64,000 nt of DNA, from assembly GCA_038373885.1 (NCBI GenBank), contig JAWZYV010011916.1:1-64000 (forward strand). Direction: 5' to 3'. The position numbers and the translations under genes were made by a program. Below, in pieces: positions 1-11,690 of this stretch. The stretch is from Cheiracanthium punctorium. Its lineage: Eukaryota; Arthropoda; Arachnida; Araneae; Cheiracanthiidae. The stretch's first letter is position 1, and the number at the start of each line of letters is the position of its first letter. Below the pieces are notes generated by a model. That model was not told the origin of the DNA. It saw only the letters and a program-made list of their open reading frames with translations, and did not search any database.

Positions 1-507
1 GGTAGCGGTTTCACAGTTCGCTGGTTTAAAATCCAAAGTTCGTTTAGATCCAAAACTTAGAATGCATACACCTGATGATAGGTCTAGATTAAAATCTTCG
101 TAGTTGCCGTCTTCAATTTTAGGTTGTTCTTCAGAGCCAAAGTTCACTTGCACCATATTAAATTCATAATTTGTCACTTTCTGTAGATCTTCACGTATTT
201 TTTGCAAAATGGGTATCCAAGAGTAAACAGAAACTGTTGCTCCAGGTAAACTGTAATTGATTCCTTCATCAGCAAAAGTAATTACTTTACGGGTCGAGGA
301 AATTTTCTTTTCACTACTTTGTAGGGGTAATTGAAACAATTCTTGCTGTAGCACATCAACATCACTTTCAGTACAAAACTCGGGGGAAATTTCCTTTTTA
401 ATACTTTGCAGAGGCTTTACATCTAAAGGCAATTGTATTATTTCTTGCAGCAACACATCGGCATCACTTTGAGTATAAAACTCGGGAGTGTATTCAAGCA
501 AACACAT
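1..507 (-). CDS. AlkB-fold protein, N-terminal 169 codons (partial)
   Basis: The minus-strand ATG is at 505-507 and the frame stays open to the window edge, with no indel against the right copy (20371-20877). By hand count the two differ at 14 of 507 positions, about 6 silent and 8 amino-acid changing. About 270 bp of flanking non-coding sequence differs by roughly 6-7% plus a 7-bp indel. The visible part has the same duplicated N-terminal helix (EFYT-x-SD-x-DVL twice) and the first half of the AlkB fold. The rest of the fold and any PC4-like domain lie outside the window. The open frame in two diverged copies suggests the protein was maintained for some time after they separated. Confidence 0.65.
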   Translation of the reverse strand, partial: MCLLEYTPEFYTQSDADVLLQEIIQLPLDVKPLQSIKKEISPEFCTESDVDVLQQELFQLPLQSSEKKISSTRKVITFADEGINYSLPGATVSVYSWIPILQKIREDLQKVTNYEFNMVQVNFGSEEQPKIEDGNYEDFNLDLSSGVCILSFGSKRTLDFKPANCETAT

Positions 508-3219
508 TTTTGAAACTCGGCGAAAAATCAATTAAAACACACGTCTTAAGTATAGGCGCACACAGTGTAAAGGGAGTCTCGCAACACACACCTGACCACT
601 TTATCTAACTAAAATGTCTCTATACTGATTCTTTAAAAAATCACGTGATTACCCAAGCGCCCTCTACCTTAAAACTTTCTCAACCCTGTAGATATTACAT
701 CATCTAACTTTTATTAGCCTGTTACAGAGAGTTGCCCCTCAATGTAAATAGTACATCCTGTCAACGAACCTAGCGGATATTGAATCATCACAGATTTGCA
801 CACGTCAAAGTCGGGTGTCTTCTGCGCATGTCACTTCCTTATCTCTTATCTGATCTGTGATGCCTGATAAGAGAAAACCAGTTGCCGTTAAATTTGTACA
901 GTTTGTAGGTTGGGCGTAGGTAAGGTCTCCTGCAACGGATACCTAAGAATTCTTTAGCCGTGCAAACAGATGTTTTGTCCGCATGCAACAAGAGTGTTGT
1001 CCGGTATTTTTCAGGTATTATAATTGCTTATATTTTTTCTGATCTAAGTTGTGATTAGCTATCTTTTAGAGTAATCAGTTTAATTTATTAACAGGTTTTC
1101 ATTAATAATTTCAGTTTATGAATTTATTAAATAAATATTTTAGTTATTATTGTAAAATTGTTTAGTTTATGAATTTATTAAAAGGATATCTTTGTAAAAT
1201 TTAAGTATATAAAAAAACTGAGTGTAAAAATTTTGATATGTTTAATTTATTAACAAGCTTTCATTAATAATTTTAGTTTATGACTTTATTAAATAAAAAT
1301 TTTAGTTTATTATTGTAAAAAATGTTTTAAACAATAAGTTTAGTTTATGAATTTATGAAAAGGATGTCTATGTAAAATTTAAGTATGTAAAAAAAAAAAT
1401 TGAGTGCCTTTCATCGCAAGTAAAGAATCTTAACCCCGTTTTTCATATTAGAATAATCATAATGTATTTAATACGTGTTCAATAGATATCCTATACAAAA
1501 TTCCAATGCATTTGTTAAAATTAGATCCTGTTTTTTACGTGAATACTCATTCATCTGCAATTTATTACTGTTATTTATCAAAACTTAGCAAAAATAATTT
1601 GTTTTAGTATAATGCTCTTTGCCAATTGTTTCACAGAAATTAATTTAATGATTCATTATTTTCCTAAACTATGTAAAATATATTAATCGTTGTAGCTTAA
1701 CTTTGATATTTTAATTTAGGATATAATGTCGATCAGAAGAATAATCATAATGTATTTAATACGTGTTCAATAGATATCCTATACAAAGTTCCAATGCATT
1801 TGTAAAAATTAGATCATGTTTTTAAGTAGTAAACATCTTAATCCATAAGTCCCCATTTTTGAACGTAGAATGAAACACGTGTCCCCACAATTCGGTATTC
1901 CCCTAGCACCCTCCCTGGTTTTATCTTATCGGCAAACTGGCCTATTGTTATTGTACCGGCTCTGTAGAGCCTCAAGGCACTTTCTTATCTCTAAATTTCT
2001 TATCAGCTGTACTAGGGATATCACATGCATGTGCTCTACTTTGCTGTGGATATATTTGCGAATTACTTAAATATTTTTATTATTTTCGCCTCTCGCGTGT
2101 ACAAGTACAGGGTAAGTTTAATATTTTCTATTATTTTAGTTACATATAAGTTGATACCGTAATTCTAATTGAAAGTAATTATGTGGTTCTTATAGTTGCA
2201 CTTTTGATGTGTTGTACTTTTAAGTGTGATTTGTTTGTTAATGCATGTTTTTCTGTATTTTGGTGTTTTGCAAAATTTTAAGTGGGTAATCCAGTGTAAT
2301 TAATAGCAATAGGCATTATCGGTAGAAGTACTTTATGCAGTTTGTATACAAAAACTGGGGTTTGAGGGCTTTCTCCTAATAGAAAATAAGGCATCTGTAT
2401 TTCAGTAAATTCTAATTAAGACTAAATTTTCGCTTGCTAACTAATTTTATCCTACATAAAATAGCATTGTGAATCTGGTAAATTGTTATAAGAAAAAAAA
2501 AATTACTTTTAAAGCGTTTAATATCTTCAAATGTGTTATTTTGTTTTTAGTGTCAAAATAATATATCTATTTCAGCATATGAAGACAAAAAGAAGTAATG
2601 AACATGTGCTAGTTGGACCGGAAATTAGGGATAATGTATTTTAAATCATTTCTCTATGTTCCGGACTTGCTAGCCGTATATATAGATGTTGGTGCAAACC
2701 GAGAGACTAGAAGATTTAGAACGATGTCCCTTCACGTAAGTAAAAACCTTGTATTTTTTAGTTTAAGTAATGATTTGCGATTTAAACTGACATTTTATCT
2801 AAGTATTGAAAGATATTTATGTACATGCAGTATAAAACTGTGCTAAAACGAATCTTCAATTTTTATTTCCAATAGTTCAACTTTCTAACAATAATATTAT
2901 CCACTCTAAAAGTTTGTGCTAGTTATGCTCACCTTTCTATAAAATAGGTTAAGTACATACCTCTAAAAATATTAATGCATGTATAAAATTATGCTTTCAT
3001 AGTCAAACTGAAATAAGTGTTGCACATAAACAATCTAACTCTTATCGTGTTGAAATTCTATAAAATTACCCTACTTGGGATATACAGTAAAAATGTTTTG
3101 TAGGATTAATAAAAATGGAATTTTTTCTCTAATTGATCTATAGAAAATATAAACTAGTATAATCGCTGTCTAAAATCTATCAAAAATGTGTTGGTAAGAA
3201 AAAAATGTTTAGATAAATA
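508..3219 (-). other. Non-coding leader of the left element copy
   Basis: AT-rich, with only short unconvincing frames. It contains the same internal duplications as the right copy: an ~85 bp block at 1451-1534 recurs at 1740-1820 (right copy 19060-19150 and 19400-19480), and a Lys/Asn-codon-like AT repeat fills 1080-1400. Because both copies share these duplications, they predate the split. No transposase-like frame is visible. Confidence 0.6.
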
Positions 3220-3345
3220 CTTTGTTTGTTTGTTTGTGTTTTAAGGCAAACCTGCACGCGGGGTATCTGCCTAGGATGAGGGGTGCCTTGGTAGGAGGAC
3301 TTTCTAAGGGTATCTAACGCGTATTCATGCATTTCGTCTACAAAA
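3220..3345 (-). mobile_element. tRNA-derived SINE fragment inside the left copy
   Basis: Absent from the matching place in the right copy (near 17745), so it inserted after the copies separated. It begins with a TTTGTTTGTTTG run (A-rich tail in reverse) and shares the core GGAGGACTTTCTAAGGG with copies at 25261, 29150 and 61838. The tRNA-like head is missing. Confidence 0.5.
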
Positions 3346-3559
3346 ACTTAGTTTTTTTGGGATATATGGCTAAAGTGGTTTTCTCGCAATAGAATATAAG
3401 ACTATATCCAAATCATTATTTGTAAAATCTGTAGGTACTACAATCTCTCTATGGTGTAATTTTCTCACTTGCCTAACCGTAGATTAAATTTGTAGAAAAT
3501 GTATGGGTATCCTAAATCCTACTTTAATGTTAAACGGCTACTTAGCAAAAATACGGTAT

Positions 3560-3960
3560 ACAAAAAAATAAAACTCTTGATTAAATTTTATTTTCTTGAT
3601 AAATTAAAAACACTTGATTTAAAAAGAAATATTTGTTGTAAATAATTTAACTTAAAATTAAAACTTGGTTAAAAAATAAATTTAGAAAAATATTTGTTGT
3701 AAAATTATTTAACTTAAAATTAAAACTTGGTAAAAATAAATAAAAAATAAATTAAAACTTTTGATTAAAAAAATATTTGTTGTAAAATTATTTCTTATAA
3801 AATTAAAACTCATGGTTTAAAAAATAAATAAATAAAAATTAATTAACTCTTGATTAAAAAAAATATTTGTTGTAAAATAAATTATTAACTTAAAATTAAA
3901 ACTCTTGGTTAAGAAAAATATTTGTTGTAAAATTACTTTTTTAACTTAAAATTAAAGTTC
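3560..3960. repeat. AT-rich tandem repeat, ~60 bp unit (left copy)
   Basis: About six diverged copies of a unit built around AAATATTTGTTGTAAAATT and ACTTAAAATTAAAACT. The equivalent array in the right copy is 17275-17640, with a different unit arrangement. Confidence 0.6.
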
Positions 3961-4556
3961 GTAGGTCTCCTGGGGATGTTGTACGTTTCTTTGCTCCACA
4001 TAGTTAATTATTATTTAAAGAAACAAAAACAACAACGCATCCTCTGTGCTACGCCCTGTCTCCATTCATGCGAGGCTAGCGTGATGGGGAAAGGCACACT
4101 AAAAATTTTTATTTGAAATGAGGCGGTAGACGAGTTCTACCGGGCGGCTGGTGGGTCCTCATTTTATAATAATATTTTTTATTTCAGGTTTAATTCATAA
4201 AGTATAGCTTATTTAAAATTATGTCAAAGTCCCTTATTTTTCATGAGAGAATACATCACAATCTCAAAATTTTTTCCAAGTACCCTTATTTGAAAAATAT
4301 CTTAAAGTCTGAAAAAATTACAAGTCCCCTTATTTGAAAAATATGTCACAATCTGAAAAAAATTACAAGTCCCCTTATCTGAAAAAAAGGAAAAAAAATT
4401 CTTATCAACCCTTCGAACATCCGGTCTTAGCATCCGCTCCCCACATCCAGTCCGACCACGCCCCCCTTCCCCGCTCAGCCTAGGGAAAGCACCTGTACGG
4501 CGTACCGGCGAATTAACATGGCACCGGCTGAGCAGAACTCTCGTTTATCTACTACT

Positions 4557-5829
4557 CCCCCTAGTAATGGAATAGGAAAGGGGGGCTTTGGGGCTCGAGC
4601 CGACCCCATACCTTTAGAAGAGGATAGAAAATAACCAAATATCAGTGTCTTTTTCAGTGTCCAGAATCGATGAATATTTACTGACCCCCCCCCCCCGCCC
4701 CAAACCTACCGAATTGCTACGTGACTGCGCCCCTGCGATGAAGAATCGAATCGAGGGGAGACCTAGCGTTGAATTCAAGCCGACAGAAGACCAATTTGTA
4801 TATATGGCGAACGCACACATTAAATCTGAAGGGCCAGATATCATTAATCTAGGTTTGGTCATTCGGTTTTAAATACTGCTTAAACTACAAGGCAATATTA
4901 ATTGTGTCACTATTTCAATACATAAACTTCTATTGTATTTTTATGGAAAAAAATATAACTATGAAAGTAATAAATAGGGATTATTTTCGAGGGATGGTGT
5001 GGGAATAAGAGGCATGAAGATAAAATATAGGACTGCACGTCAGAAGTGAAAACTTCTTGTCAAGCTTTCTAAAATTTACATTTACGCAATTTAACAGGTT
5101 TTCACACATTATTGTATTCATATTAACAAACATAAATATTTATGAACGTTTATTCATATTTTTATACATTTGAAATTCTTTGTTAAAAAAATTCATTATT
5201 ATTATTATTATTTTTTTTTTTAAGGCTGTAAGGGTATCGCGCATTTATTTATGATATTCTCACAATTTCGGATATTTTTGTGCGTTTGTACACATTTTAA
5301 CGCAATTTTCACTGGGTTAGCATAGGAAATTTTTTATTTTTAATTTAATTACATTTTTAATTTCTCGCTCGATTTGTGTACACATTTAAAATTTAAAAAT
5401 GGAGTGGGAGTGCGCGTACAGGCCGCAACGAGACACAGCTAGTATGTGCGTACGATATACATCAGCCATACAAGTTTTTCTCCACGTGTTGGATTTTGTG
5501 TTCGATTTAATCAATAATTATATACATGAATTTAATTTATTACCAATACTTATGTACTTTGTAATGAACAGTAATCCTATTTATTTGTAATGAATGATGG
5601 ATTTATAATTCAAATTCAAATGCACTGTAGTATAACACTTATAAATCAAATAATGTACAGTATATAATTATTAACACTCTCCACAGTATCAAATTAACTT
5701 TATTGCACAATAACTATATAGCTATCCGAATTCAGTTTTTTAAATATATAATCGAAAATTATAATACCTACCCAGCTAAAAAAAGTCTGCACTTTTCCTT
5801 TTTTTTTTTTTTTTCAAAAATATACAGAT
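4557..5829. other. No gene recognised; one short GC-richer frame
   Basis: The patch 4645-4872 has a 75-codon plus-strand frame with a poly-Pro start (a C-run at 4684-4696) and more balanced codon use than its surroundings, but I recognise no family and see no start or splice context. The remainder is AT-rich with poly-T tracts. Confidence 0.3.
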
Positions 5830-6200
5830 TGTACACAATTTGTACATAAAAGGTAGATATTTTTGAATATTTTGAAAGTATACACTTCTTATGCAAATTA
5901 TATGCAGTTTTTATGCTTACTAAAACAAAATTTTACGCAGTTTGTAACGATTTTCAGAAAAATCTCAAAATCTAATCGAATTTTTTAAAAATTCGACGCC
6001 TATAACTTAAGTTGAATGATCACCTATCATGTCATCAAATTTCATTTCTTTCACTTTAGTCGTTATTAAGTGATGTTCGAACAAAAATGTTCGCAGTTTG
6101 AAACAATTTTTGGAAAATCTCAATATCTAATTCATTTTTAAAAATTCTCAGTTTTACGTGATGGGCGAATAAAAAATGCGTCACTGACAAAACGACAGGA
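5830..6200 (-). repeat. Helitron-type minisatellite relic, ~150 bp unit
   Basis: The reverse complement of this stretch matches the 156-bp repeat of the Helitron at 50961-52736: a GCAAAATC-like end, the ACTTAAGTTGAATGATCACC block and the CATCACGTAAAA block. Roughly two decayed units are present. No Helitron end is visible. Confidence 0.55.
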
Positions 6201-6207
6201 AAACAGA

Positions 6208-8101
6208 CTTTTTTACTTCCTTGTACGTAGTATAAGGAAGTAATGTGATCCCGAAAAATTTTGGGGGCCAAATTTCGACAAAAAAACCGATTTTGACTAC
6301 CTCTAAATTTAATTTTAAATTTTTTTTTCGATGCATCTCATCGTAGGCTAGCATGCACGATCATATTAACGCGTCTGCAACTCATTTTGACCAGCGGCGA
6401 GTCTATTGTGGCCAGTTTCTCCATGCCGTCTGTACGTATGTATGTATGTAACTCGCATATCTCAAAAACTATTGGTCGTAGAATGTTGAGATTTGATATT
6501 TAGGACTATTCTATGATCTAGTTGTGCACCTCCTCTTTTGGTGGCAATCGAATGGATAGTTTATGTACAGGACCGCCCAAAAGATTCGAAATACATTACG
6601 CTCTATGAGCCGAAATTCATTAAACTCGCCTAACTCAAAAGCTATTAGGCGTAGAATGTCGAAACTTCATATTTTGGATAGTTGTAACATCTAGTTGTGC
6701 ACCTCCCCTTTTGGTTCCATTCGACTGGATAGTTTATCTACAGGACTGCCCAAAACATTCGAAATACAATACGCTCAATGTTCCAAAATTCATTAAACTC
6801 GCATATCTCAAAAACTATTAGGCGTAGAATGTTGAAACTTTATATTTAGGATTGTTGTAACATCTAGTTGTGCACCCCCCCTTTCGGTTCCATTCGACTG
6901 GATAGTTTATCTACAGAACCGCCCAAAAGATTCGAAATACATTACGCTCTATGGGCCGAAATTCATCAAAGCGTTTCATAGAGGTATTAGGCTATTTCAA
7001 ACGACTCAGAAGTGATATATGCTGTAAAGAGTTAGAAAATGAATTTCTCCATTAAAAAAAGTGTCTTTATCATTTATAGTTCTGCTACAGGAACATTCAA
7101 AAGATTTCCAATACATTAAGGTCAATGGCAATTTTAGGGGCATTCATCCATTTCAAGCACAATCCCGTCCTACCACATAAGCTAGGTAATGGTCCGACCA
7201 CGGTCACGTGCCTTCCTCAAGAACTATGCCAAAAGTCGTCAAGCTTGGCGACTTTTGGTGTACGTGTGTGCATATTTAACTCTCAAATCTCAAAAACTAT
7301 TATGAAATTTCATATATAAGATTGTTGTAACATCTAGTTGTGCATCTCGATTTTTGGTTCCAATCTACTGGAGAGTTTATTTACAGGACCACCGAAAAGA
7401 ATTTCAGTACTTTAATGTCTATGGACATCTTCAATATAATACAACTGTAGACAGTCATTGTTTGGTACATGCCCAAAATCTCGCCGTCTGTCCTCGACCT
7501 TGGCGAGTTTTGGCGAAATATCGCCAAATTTGGCGATAATCTGTCATTGTTTGGTTCATGCTTAAAATCTCGCCAAATGTCGTCGACATTGACGAGTTTC
7601 GCCGAAATATCGCCAAATTTGGCGCCAAAAATTATTTCGTATTTTGTATAACTCTAAAACTTTAACCCGTAGAATTTTGAACTTTTGTATTTAGAACTAT
7701 TGTAATATCTAACTGTTTTCAATATCTTTTTTGACAGCAATCGACTGAGAATTTATTTACAGATTGAGCCAAATGTCTTTAAATACATTGAGGTGTATGG
7801 ATGCTTTCAATTCATTGAAAGTCTGTGGTGAATGACTACTTTGGCAATCCCCAAAATTTCGCAGACTATCTCAAGTTTGCCGGCTTTTGGCGAAATATCG
7901 CCAAATAAAGTGTCAGAAGGAAATCTTTCAAATTGAACTCAGCTTGGCGATATCGAAATATTTGGCTAGAAATCGCTACACCTTACTATTATTGATATTT
8001 TATCTCTTTCAAACAAATAAGTTTATTGGAAGTGCGTCGAAAATATTTTTGATCTAATAGACGTGCAAGGAAGTCATGTGTTGGACACATCAGATTTTTT
8101 T
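6208..8101 (+). mobile_element. Non-autonomous repeat element with internal ~180 bp and ~90 bp repeats
   Basis: It starts with an inverted motif, ACTTCCTT...AAGGAAGT, and ends with a short hairpin plus CAGATTTTTTT. The same architecture is seen at 33086-33548. Inside are about five copies of a ~180 bp unit (CTCAAAAACTATTAGGCGTAGAATG ... ATACATTACGCTCTATG, broken here by the dots) at 6430-7440 and 7640-7800, and a ~90 bp repeat at 7460-7640 built on CTCGCC...GGCGAG and CGCCAAATTTGGCG palindromes. It has no coding capacity. The family is not one I can name. Confidence 0.5.
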
Positions 8102-8261
8102 TATGGTCGTACTGGGTCCCAAATGCTTAAAACGGATTGAAATCGCAAATTTTTAATACCAAGTAGTGTACAGGCAAAGTCTAATTTTATTTATTTAGAT
8201 ACACAAGAGTTCATATTCCGAAATTGAAACAACAATCACTTCAAACTTTAGTCATTTCCAT

Positions 8262-8345
8262 CCCGTCTGGTGGTTAGAGCGCTCTCTTACTACGCCCTTG
8301 GGTCTACAGTTCGATACCAGTCGCGGACGCTAGAGTCCAGTTTAA
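8262..8345 (+). mobile_element. tRNA-like SINE head or tRNA pseudogene
   Basis: An A-box-like TGGTGGTTAGAGCG is followed about 45 bp later by a B-box-like AGTTCGATACC, with GC content well above the flanks. It does not fold into a full tRNA cloverleaf by eye, so a tRNA-derived SINE head or decayed tRNA is more likely than a functional tRNA gene. Confidence 0.45.
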
Positions 8346-8869
8346 ATGTACCTTGAACTTTTTACGTATTATAACAGGTGGCAGAACTAAAATTGAAAGA
8401 AAGAGGAAGAAGTCTCAGCAGGCAAAAGCCGACGTAGCTATGACGTCACGATCTACTTTTCCCCCATATGCATCTGAGCGTGACGGTCATGCAGCAGCGT
8501 GATGGCCACACGAATTCAGTGATTTTTCTCCATACCGAAAGTGCACAACTCGGCTAAAGAAGTTTTCACTTCAATAATAACAATAATTAATATTTATTTA
8601 AATGAATCAAATAAAATGCATAAAATACTTAAACGTTTTAAATGATACACGAATCGAAAATTAATTTTGAAATCTCCTTTTCTCCTTTCAGTCAAAATAG
8701 TTATCAGAAAAAAGTATTTGAAACTTATTAAATTTTTTTCAACGGAATAAAAAAAAGTGATGATTTATAGTGTATAAATTAAGTTTTAGTTTTTAAAAAT
8801 TCTACTCACAGGGTTACATACTACGTTTTATTTTAAAATTATCTTATATAAGGGATGTATATTTTATAA
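8346..8869. other. No gene recognised
   Basis: AT-rich unique-looking sequence. No frame, motif or repeat that I can support. Confidence 0.5.
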
Positions 8870-8945
8870 CTGTTTCATCCGGTGGCGTTTTTTCCAGGTG
8901 GCGTTTTATCCAGTGGCGTTTTTTCCGACGCCGTTTTTTCCTACA
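8870..8945 (+). repeat. Short minisatellite, ~17 bp unit
   Basis: About four units of the form GGTGGCGTTTTTTCCA with small changes. Confidence 0.75.
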
Positions 8946-9322
8946 TTCGTAGAATTCAACTGATAGGAAAAAAAATTTGTTAAAAGAAATATTCACGGTC
9001 ACCATTTTCAATAAGGTGCATGAACGTGACATAGCACCGATACAGATACGGCAGGTACAACACGGACATATACAGACCGGAATCATGAACACACCAAACA
9101 TTTGTTAGAAAGGTTGTTTTTGTTGTTGCTAATCCCAGGTGGTCCAAACACATGTTCTTCCTAATATTCGATAGCTCCAGAATATCAAGAATCAAGAAAG
9201 GATCCATCAAAATGTCGTTTTTGGCAAAATTTAAGCTGTTAAGCACTTTCGGGAGAGGATTGGGCGGCTGTACACCAGTAAATGCTGGAAGGTGAGTGTC
9301 CTAATGCAGTCACTAAAAAACG

Positions 9323-9866
9323 CCAAAATTTTTACCGAAAGCATCCTCTCCACATTTAGGTTGAATTTATTTCACAACTCTGAATATGAAAAAGATGCAT
9401 TTGGTATTCGGATATAAAATAAAATTATCACCAGCGAATACATAGAGAAGTAAGCACCCACACCAAAAGGACTAAGCATTAAGTAAAGTACATCCAGTAT
9501 CCTCTTTAGAAATTCTTTTAATTCATATTTTGATAACGACATGCTTGTTGTCCTTCGATGCCCGCGTTTGTGACTATGAACTGTTATCCGTTGAAGAGCG
9601 TTGGTCACGTGATAGTAATAGGATATGATATCAGGGATTTATTTTCGTGGGGGAGAAGAATTCTCAAATAGACAAGATTTAAGTGAAAATAGACCTAAAT
9701 AGAATCTAGCGAATTGGGAGCATTAAGGCGAATTGAGGAGTTTACAAATTATTGTCTTTAAAGAGTATTTTTCGGAAATTTTTAGCGTAAAAAGATTTAA
9801 ATCAGCCGATAAGAAATTTAATCAATAAAGGAGTGTTAGTTTTAATCAATAGATTTAAGCGTGTAT
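9323..9866. repeat. Dispersed ~550 bp repeat, copy 1
   Basis: Near-identical in the same orientation to 61046-61603. It contains a minus-strand frame whose middle (about 9450-9545) predicts a hydrophobic segment and which is open in both copies up to a stop in copy 2. Most differences between copies in that frame change the amino acid, so coding function is not supported. It abuts the LINE RNase H fragment at 9867. Confidence 0.75.
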
Positions 9867-10320
9867 GGTGCAGGGCCATTTTAATATGCGACCGGTAAAG
9901 GAAACGCCACCGTCACAACTGCTGCCATCAGTAAATATCTTTAGAGCAGAATGAGGGATGCGATGAACTGTATCATCCCTAAAATGCATTTTCTTTGAGT
10001 GAAGCAAAAAATTAAGAAGCAGTTTCAAAGAGCGGGGCTCCACATCGCACATGAAGGCAGGCCCAACACCTTTGCTACTCAAAAAGGGCCGCCTTTCTGA
10101 GCGCTGGTTATTTCGCCAAGAATAGGGATTGACCGCTGATGTACTGTGACGGTCATTGTATCTGTAAAGCTTGTTGCAGTATTTGGAAAGACAATAGCTT
10201 CTCAGAGAGAGGAAGGTCACTCTCATAAAAAACAGTATCGACGGTAACTGTGCAAAGACCAGCAATTATTTTAGCACAAAAACTGCACTCTTTCAAGTTT
10301 ATTCAAAGTTGTTGTCGAAC
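9867..10320 (-). pseudogene. LINE ORF2 fragment, start of RNase H domain
   Basis: The minus-strand frame 10265-9855 includes KIFTDGSSCDGG, the first catalytic-Asp motif of the RNase H domain found in X/Jockey-type non-LTR retrotransposons. Upstream of it, a Trp/Arg-rich linker (SWRNNQRSERRP) is also typical. A frameshift is visible near 10200, because the better-matching residues switch frame, and the frame is cut off by the dispersed repeat at 9866. It is probably part of the same decayed minus-strand LINE as 13288-14092. Not functional. Confidence 0.65.
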
Positions 10321-10888
10321 CAGACGTGCTTACTGGACGCACTTGTTAGCTAATACTAGATTATGGCCCTAAAGCCGTAATACAATGTTGGTCTGCAAAA
10401 GAGAGGTGTATGTTGTTCTCAGGATGTTAGCGTTAACCCCACCAGCCGCTACTAGAGGTCATTTAAGAATGTCAAGTCTTTTCTACATTTAGCCACCTGA
10501 GTTTCAATAAGTTTATTCTTAGTATCTCCTGATCAAAGAAATAGCCTAGGTGTTTACCATTTTTAGCATATTTTAGTTGACTGTCATTCTTTAATTCTAT
10601 TGACGGGTAAAGATATTTAGTGGTAATAAAAAGCTTACCAGTGACTTTGAAGAATGAAAAGTAAGTTTATGCTCCACAGCAAATTTACAGACATCACAAA
10701 GTGCTCTCTCTCTGTGTATGTGTATATATATACATATACATATATTGTTCAATTTTTTTCAAAGTCAGGGCTAGAAAACAATGATATAATAAACATTGGC
10801 GAAAGTTTTCACCTTACAATACTATCCGGAGATCAGTCTCTCAGTTCCAGCAATGTATAAAGAAAACAGCGCATGTCCAAGAACATAT
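10321..10888. other. No gene recognised
   Basis: Unique-looking. A TATATACATATACATATA low-complexity patch lies near 10725. Confidence 0.5.
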
Positions 10889-11035
10889 TCATTGAGGTGT
10901 GCCATGTTCAGCACCAAAAGGATTGGTGCTGTCTATCGACGATATCTTGTTCAGGATCTCCTTCAGGGCTTCCAGCAGGTTGGCCACGATGTACTTGACG
11001 AGCCTCCTATTCTCCTCATCCTAGCTCCTCTTCAC
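10889..11035 (-). pseudogene. Exon-like 3'-terminal coding patch (unidentified)
   Basis: On the minus strand a 43-codon open stretch runs from 11020 to 10892 and ends at TGA 10889-10891. Its predicted protein is a regular amphipathic helix (LVKYIVANLLEALKEILNKI) with an NPFGAEHG tail. Third positions are strongly G/C, unlike the AT-rich surroundings, which is the signature of a real exon. A good splice acceptor (pyrimidine-rich, TTATCTCAG) lies just upstream at 11036-11044, but an in-frame TAG at 11021-11023 separates it from the open stretch. So this is either a broken terminal exon, a processed-gene scrap, or an exon with a different acceptor. I do not recognise the protein. Confidence 0.35.
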
Positions 11036-11172
11036 TGAGATAAGCATAAAACAATGTGTTGTTGTACTTTAGTCTGGTGCATCTGCTCCATAGAGAATCC
11101 AAAATTGAAGGAAGAGCCCTTCCCCAATACGAGAGTTCGCAAAAAGTTTAGTAATAAGCTTTGTCTCCCTGA

Positions 11173-11690
11173 GTTGAGCAGTATCGCTAATACATGTATT
11201 TTCAAAATACATTTTATCTTGCATTTTGTATTTTCACTCGTAAAAACAAAGTATTTTGAGAATGTATTTAAAAATTTAAATATATGTATTTTCAGGGGCG
11301 TAGCCAAGGGGGGGGTAGGGGGGTCATACCCCCCCCATGAGGAATTTTTTGCCATACAAAATGTAAATTCTTCACTACATCATCACACTTACGTATACAT
11401 ATATATGAGTTGTAGTAGTCGTCAGGGGCGTAGCCAGGGGGGGGGGATATCGGGATATATCCCCCCAGAAATTTTTGGATTAGTGATGAAATTCCGTCTA
11501 TTTATACACATATAAGTTCATATCCCCCCCCCCGAAAAATTTTCCAGGTGCATAACCCCCCCCCCCCCGAAATTTTTTTTAGGTGCATATCCCCCCCCCC
11601 ATGAAAAATTTCTGGCTACGCCCCTGTGTATTTTGTATGCTCAAAATATAGAAAATACATTTTGTTTTCTGACATTAAATTAATCGTAAT
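11173..11690. mobile_element. MITE rich in TGTATTTTGTA-like words
   Basis: CTGAGTTGAGCAGTAT at the left edge, followed by many TGTATTTT/AAAATACA words, resembles the widespread hAT-like MITE family that starts CAGA..TGGGCAAAATACA; the 13124-13287 element is a second member. It is interrupted by the hAT MITE at 11293-11626. The right edge is uncertain. Confidence 0.4.
11293..11626. mobile_element. hAT-type MITE, CAGGGGCGTAGCC ends, 8-bp TSD
   Basis: The left end is CAGGGGCGTAGCCA at 11293, the right end TGGCTACGCCCCTG finishing at 11626. The 8-bp target duplication TGTATTTT is perfect (11285-11292 and 11627-11634), fitting hAT. A second internal CAGGGGCGTAGCC end at 11423 indicates a nested or tandem partial copy. 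Long C- and G-runs (9-14 bases) lie inside the ends. Confidence 0.85.

Larger units (their letters stand above)
1..4556 (-). mobile_element. Left copy of AlkB/PC4-carrying element (partial, runs off window)
   Basis: Read on the minus strand from its outer end near 4556 down to base 1, this matches the plus strand from 16591 to 20877. Base 1 pairs with 20877, so the copy continues outside the window. The end is decayed: around 4531-4556 only a degraded form of the CAGTAGTG terminal repeat remains. Homology is strong over 508-3200, patchy over 3200-4340 (separate insertions and AT-rich repeat expansion) and resumes over 4340-4556. The flank beyond 4556 does not match the flank of the right copy, so I read this as an independent insertion. 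It contains the partial gene at 1-507. Confidence 0.75.

Noticed and set aside
4645..4872. Short protein-coding gene
   Set aside because: 75 codons with a poly-Pro run caused by a C-homopolymer, an overlapping frame on the other strand, no known motif and no expression signals.
8262..8345. Functional tRNA gene
   Set aside because: Box-like motifs are present but no full cloverleaf or acceptor stem pairing by eye.
9372..9608. Membrane-protein exon in the dispersed repeat
   Set aside because: The second copy has a stop and mostly amino-acid changing differences, giving no sign of protein-level constraint.
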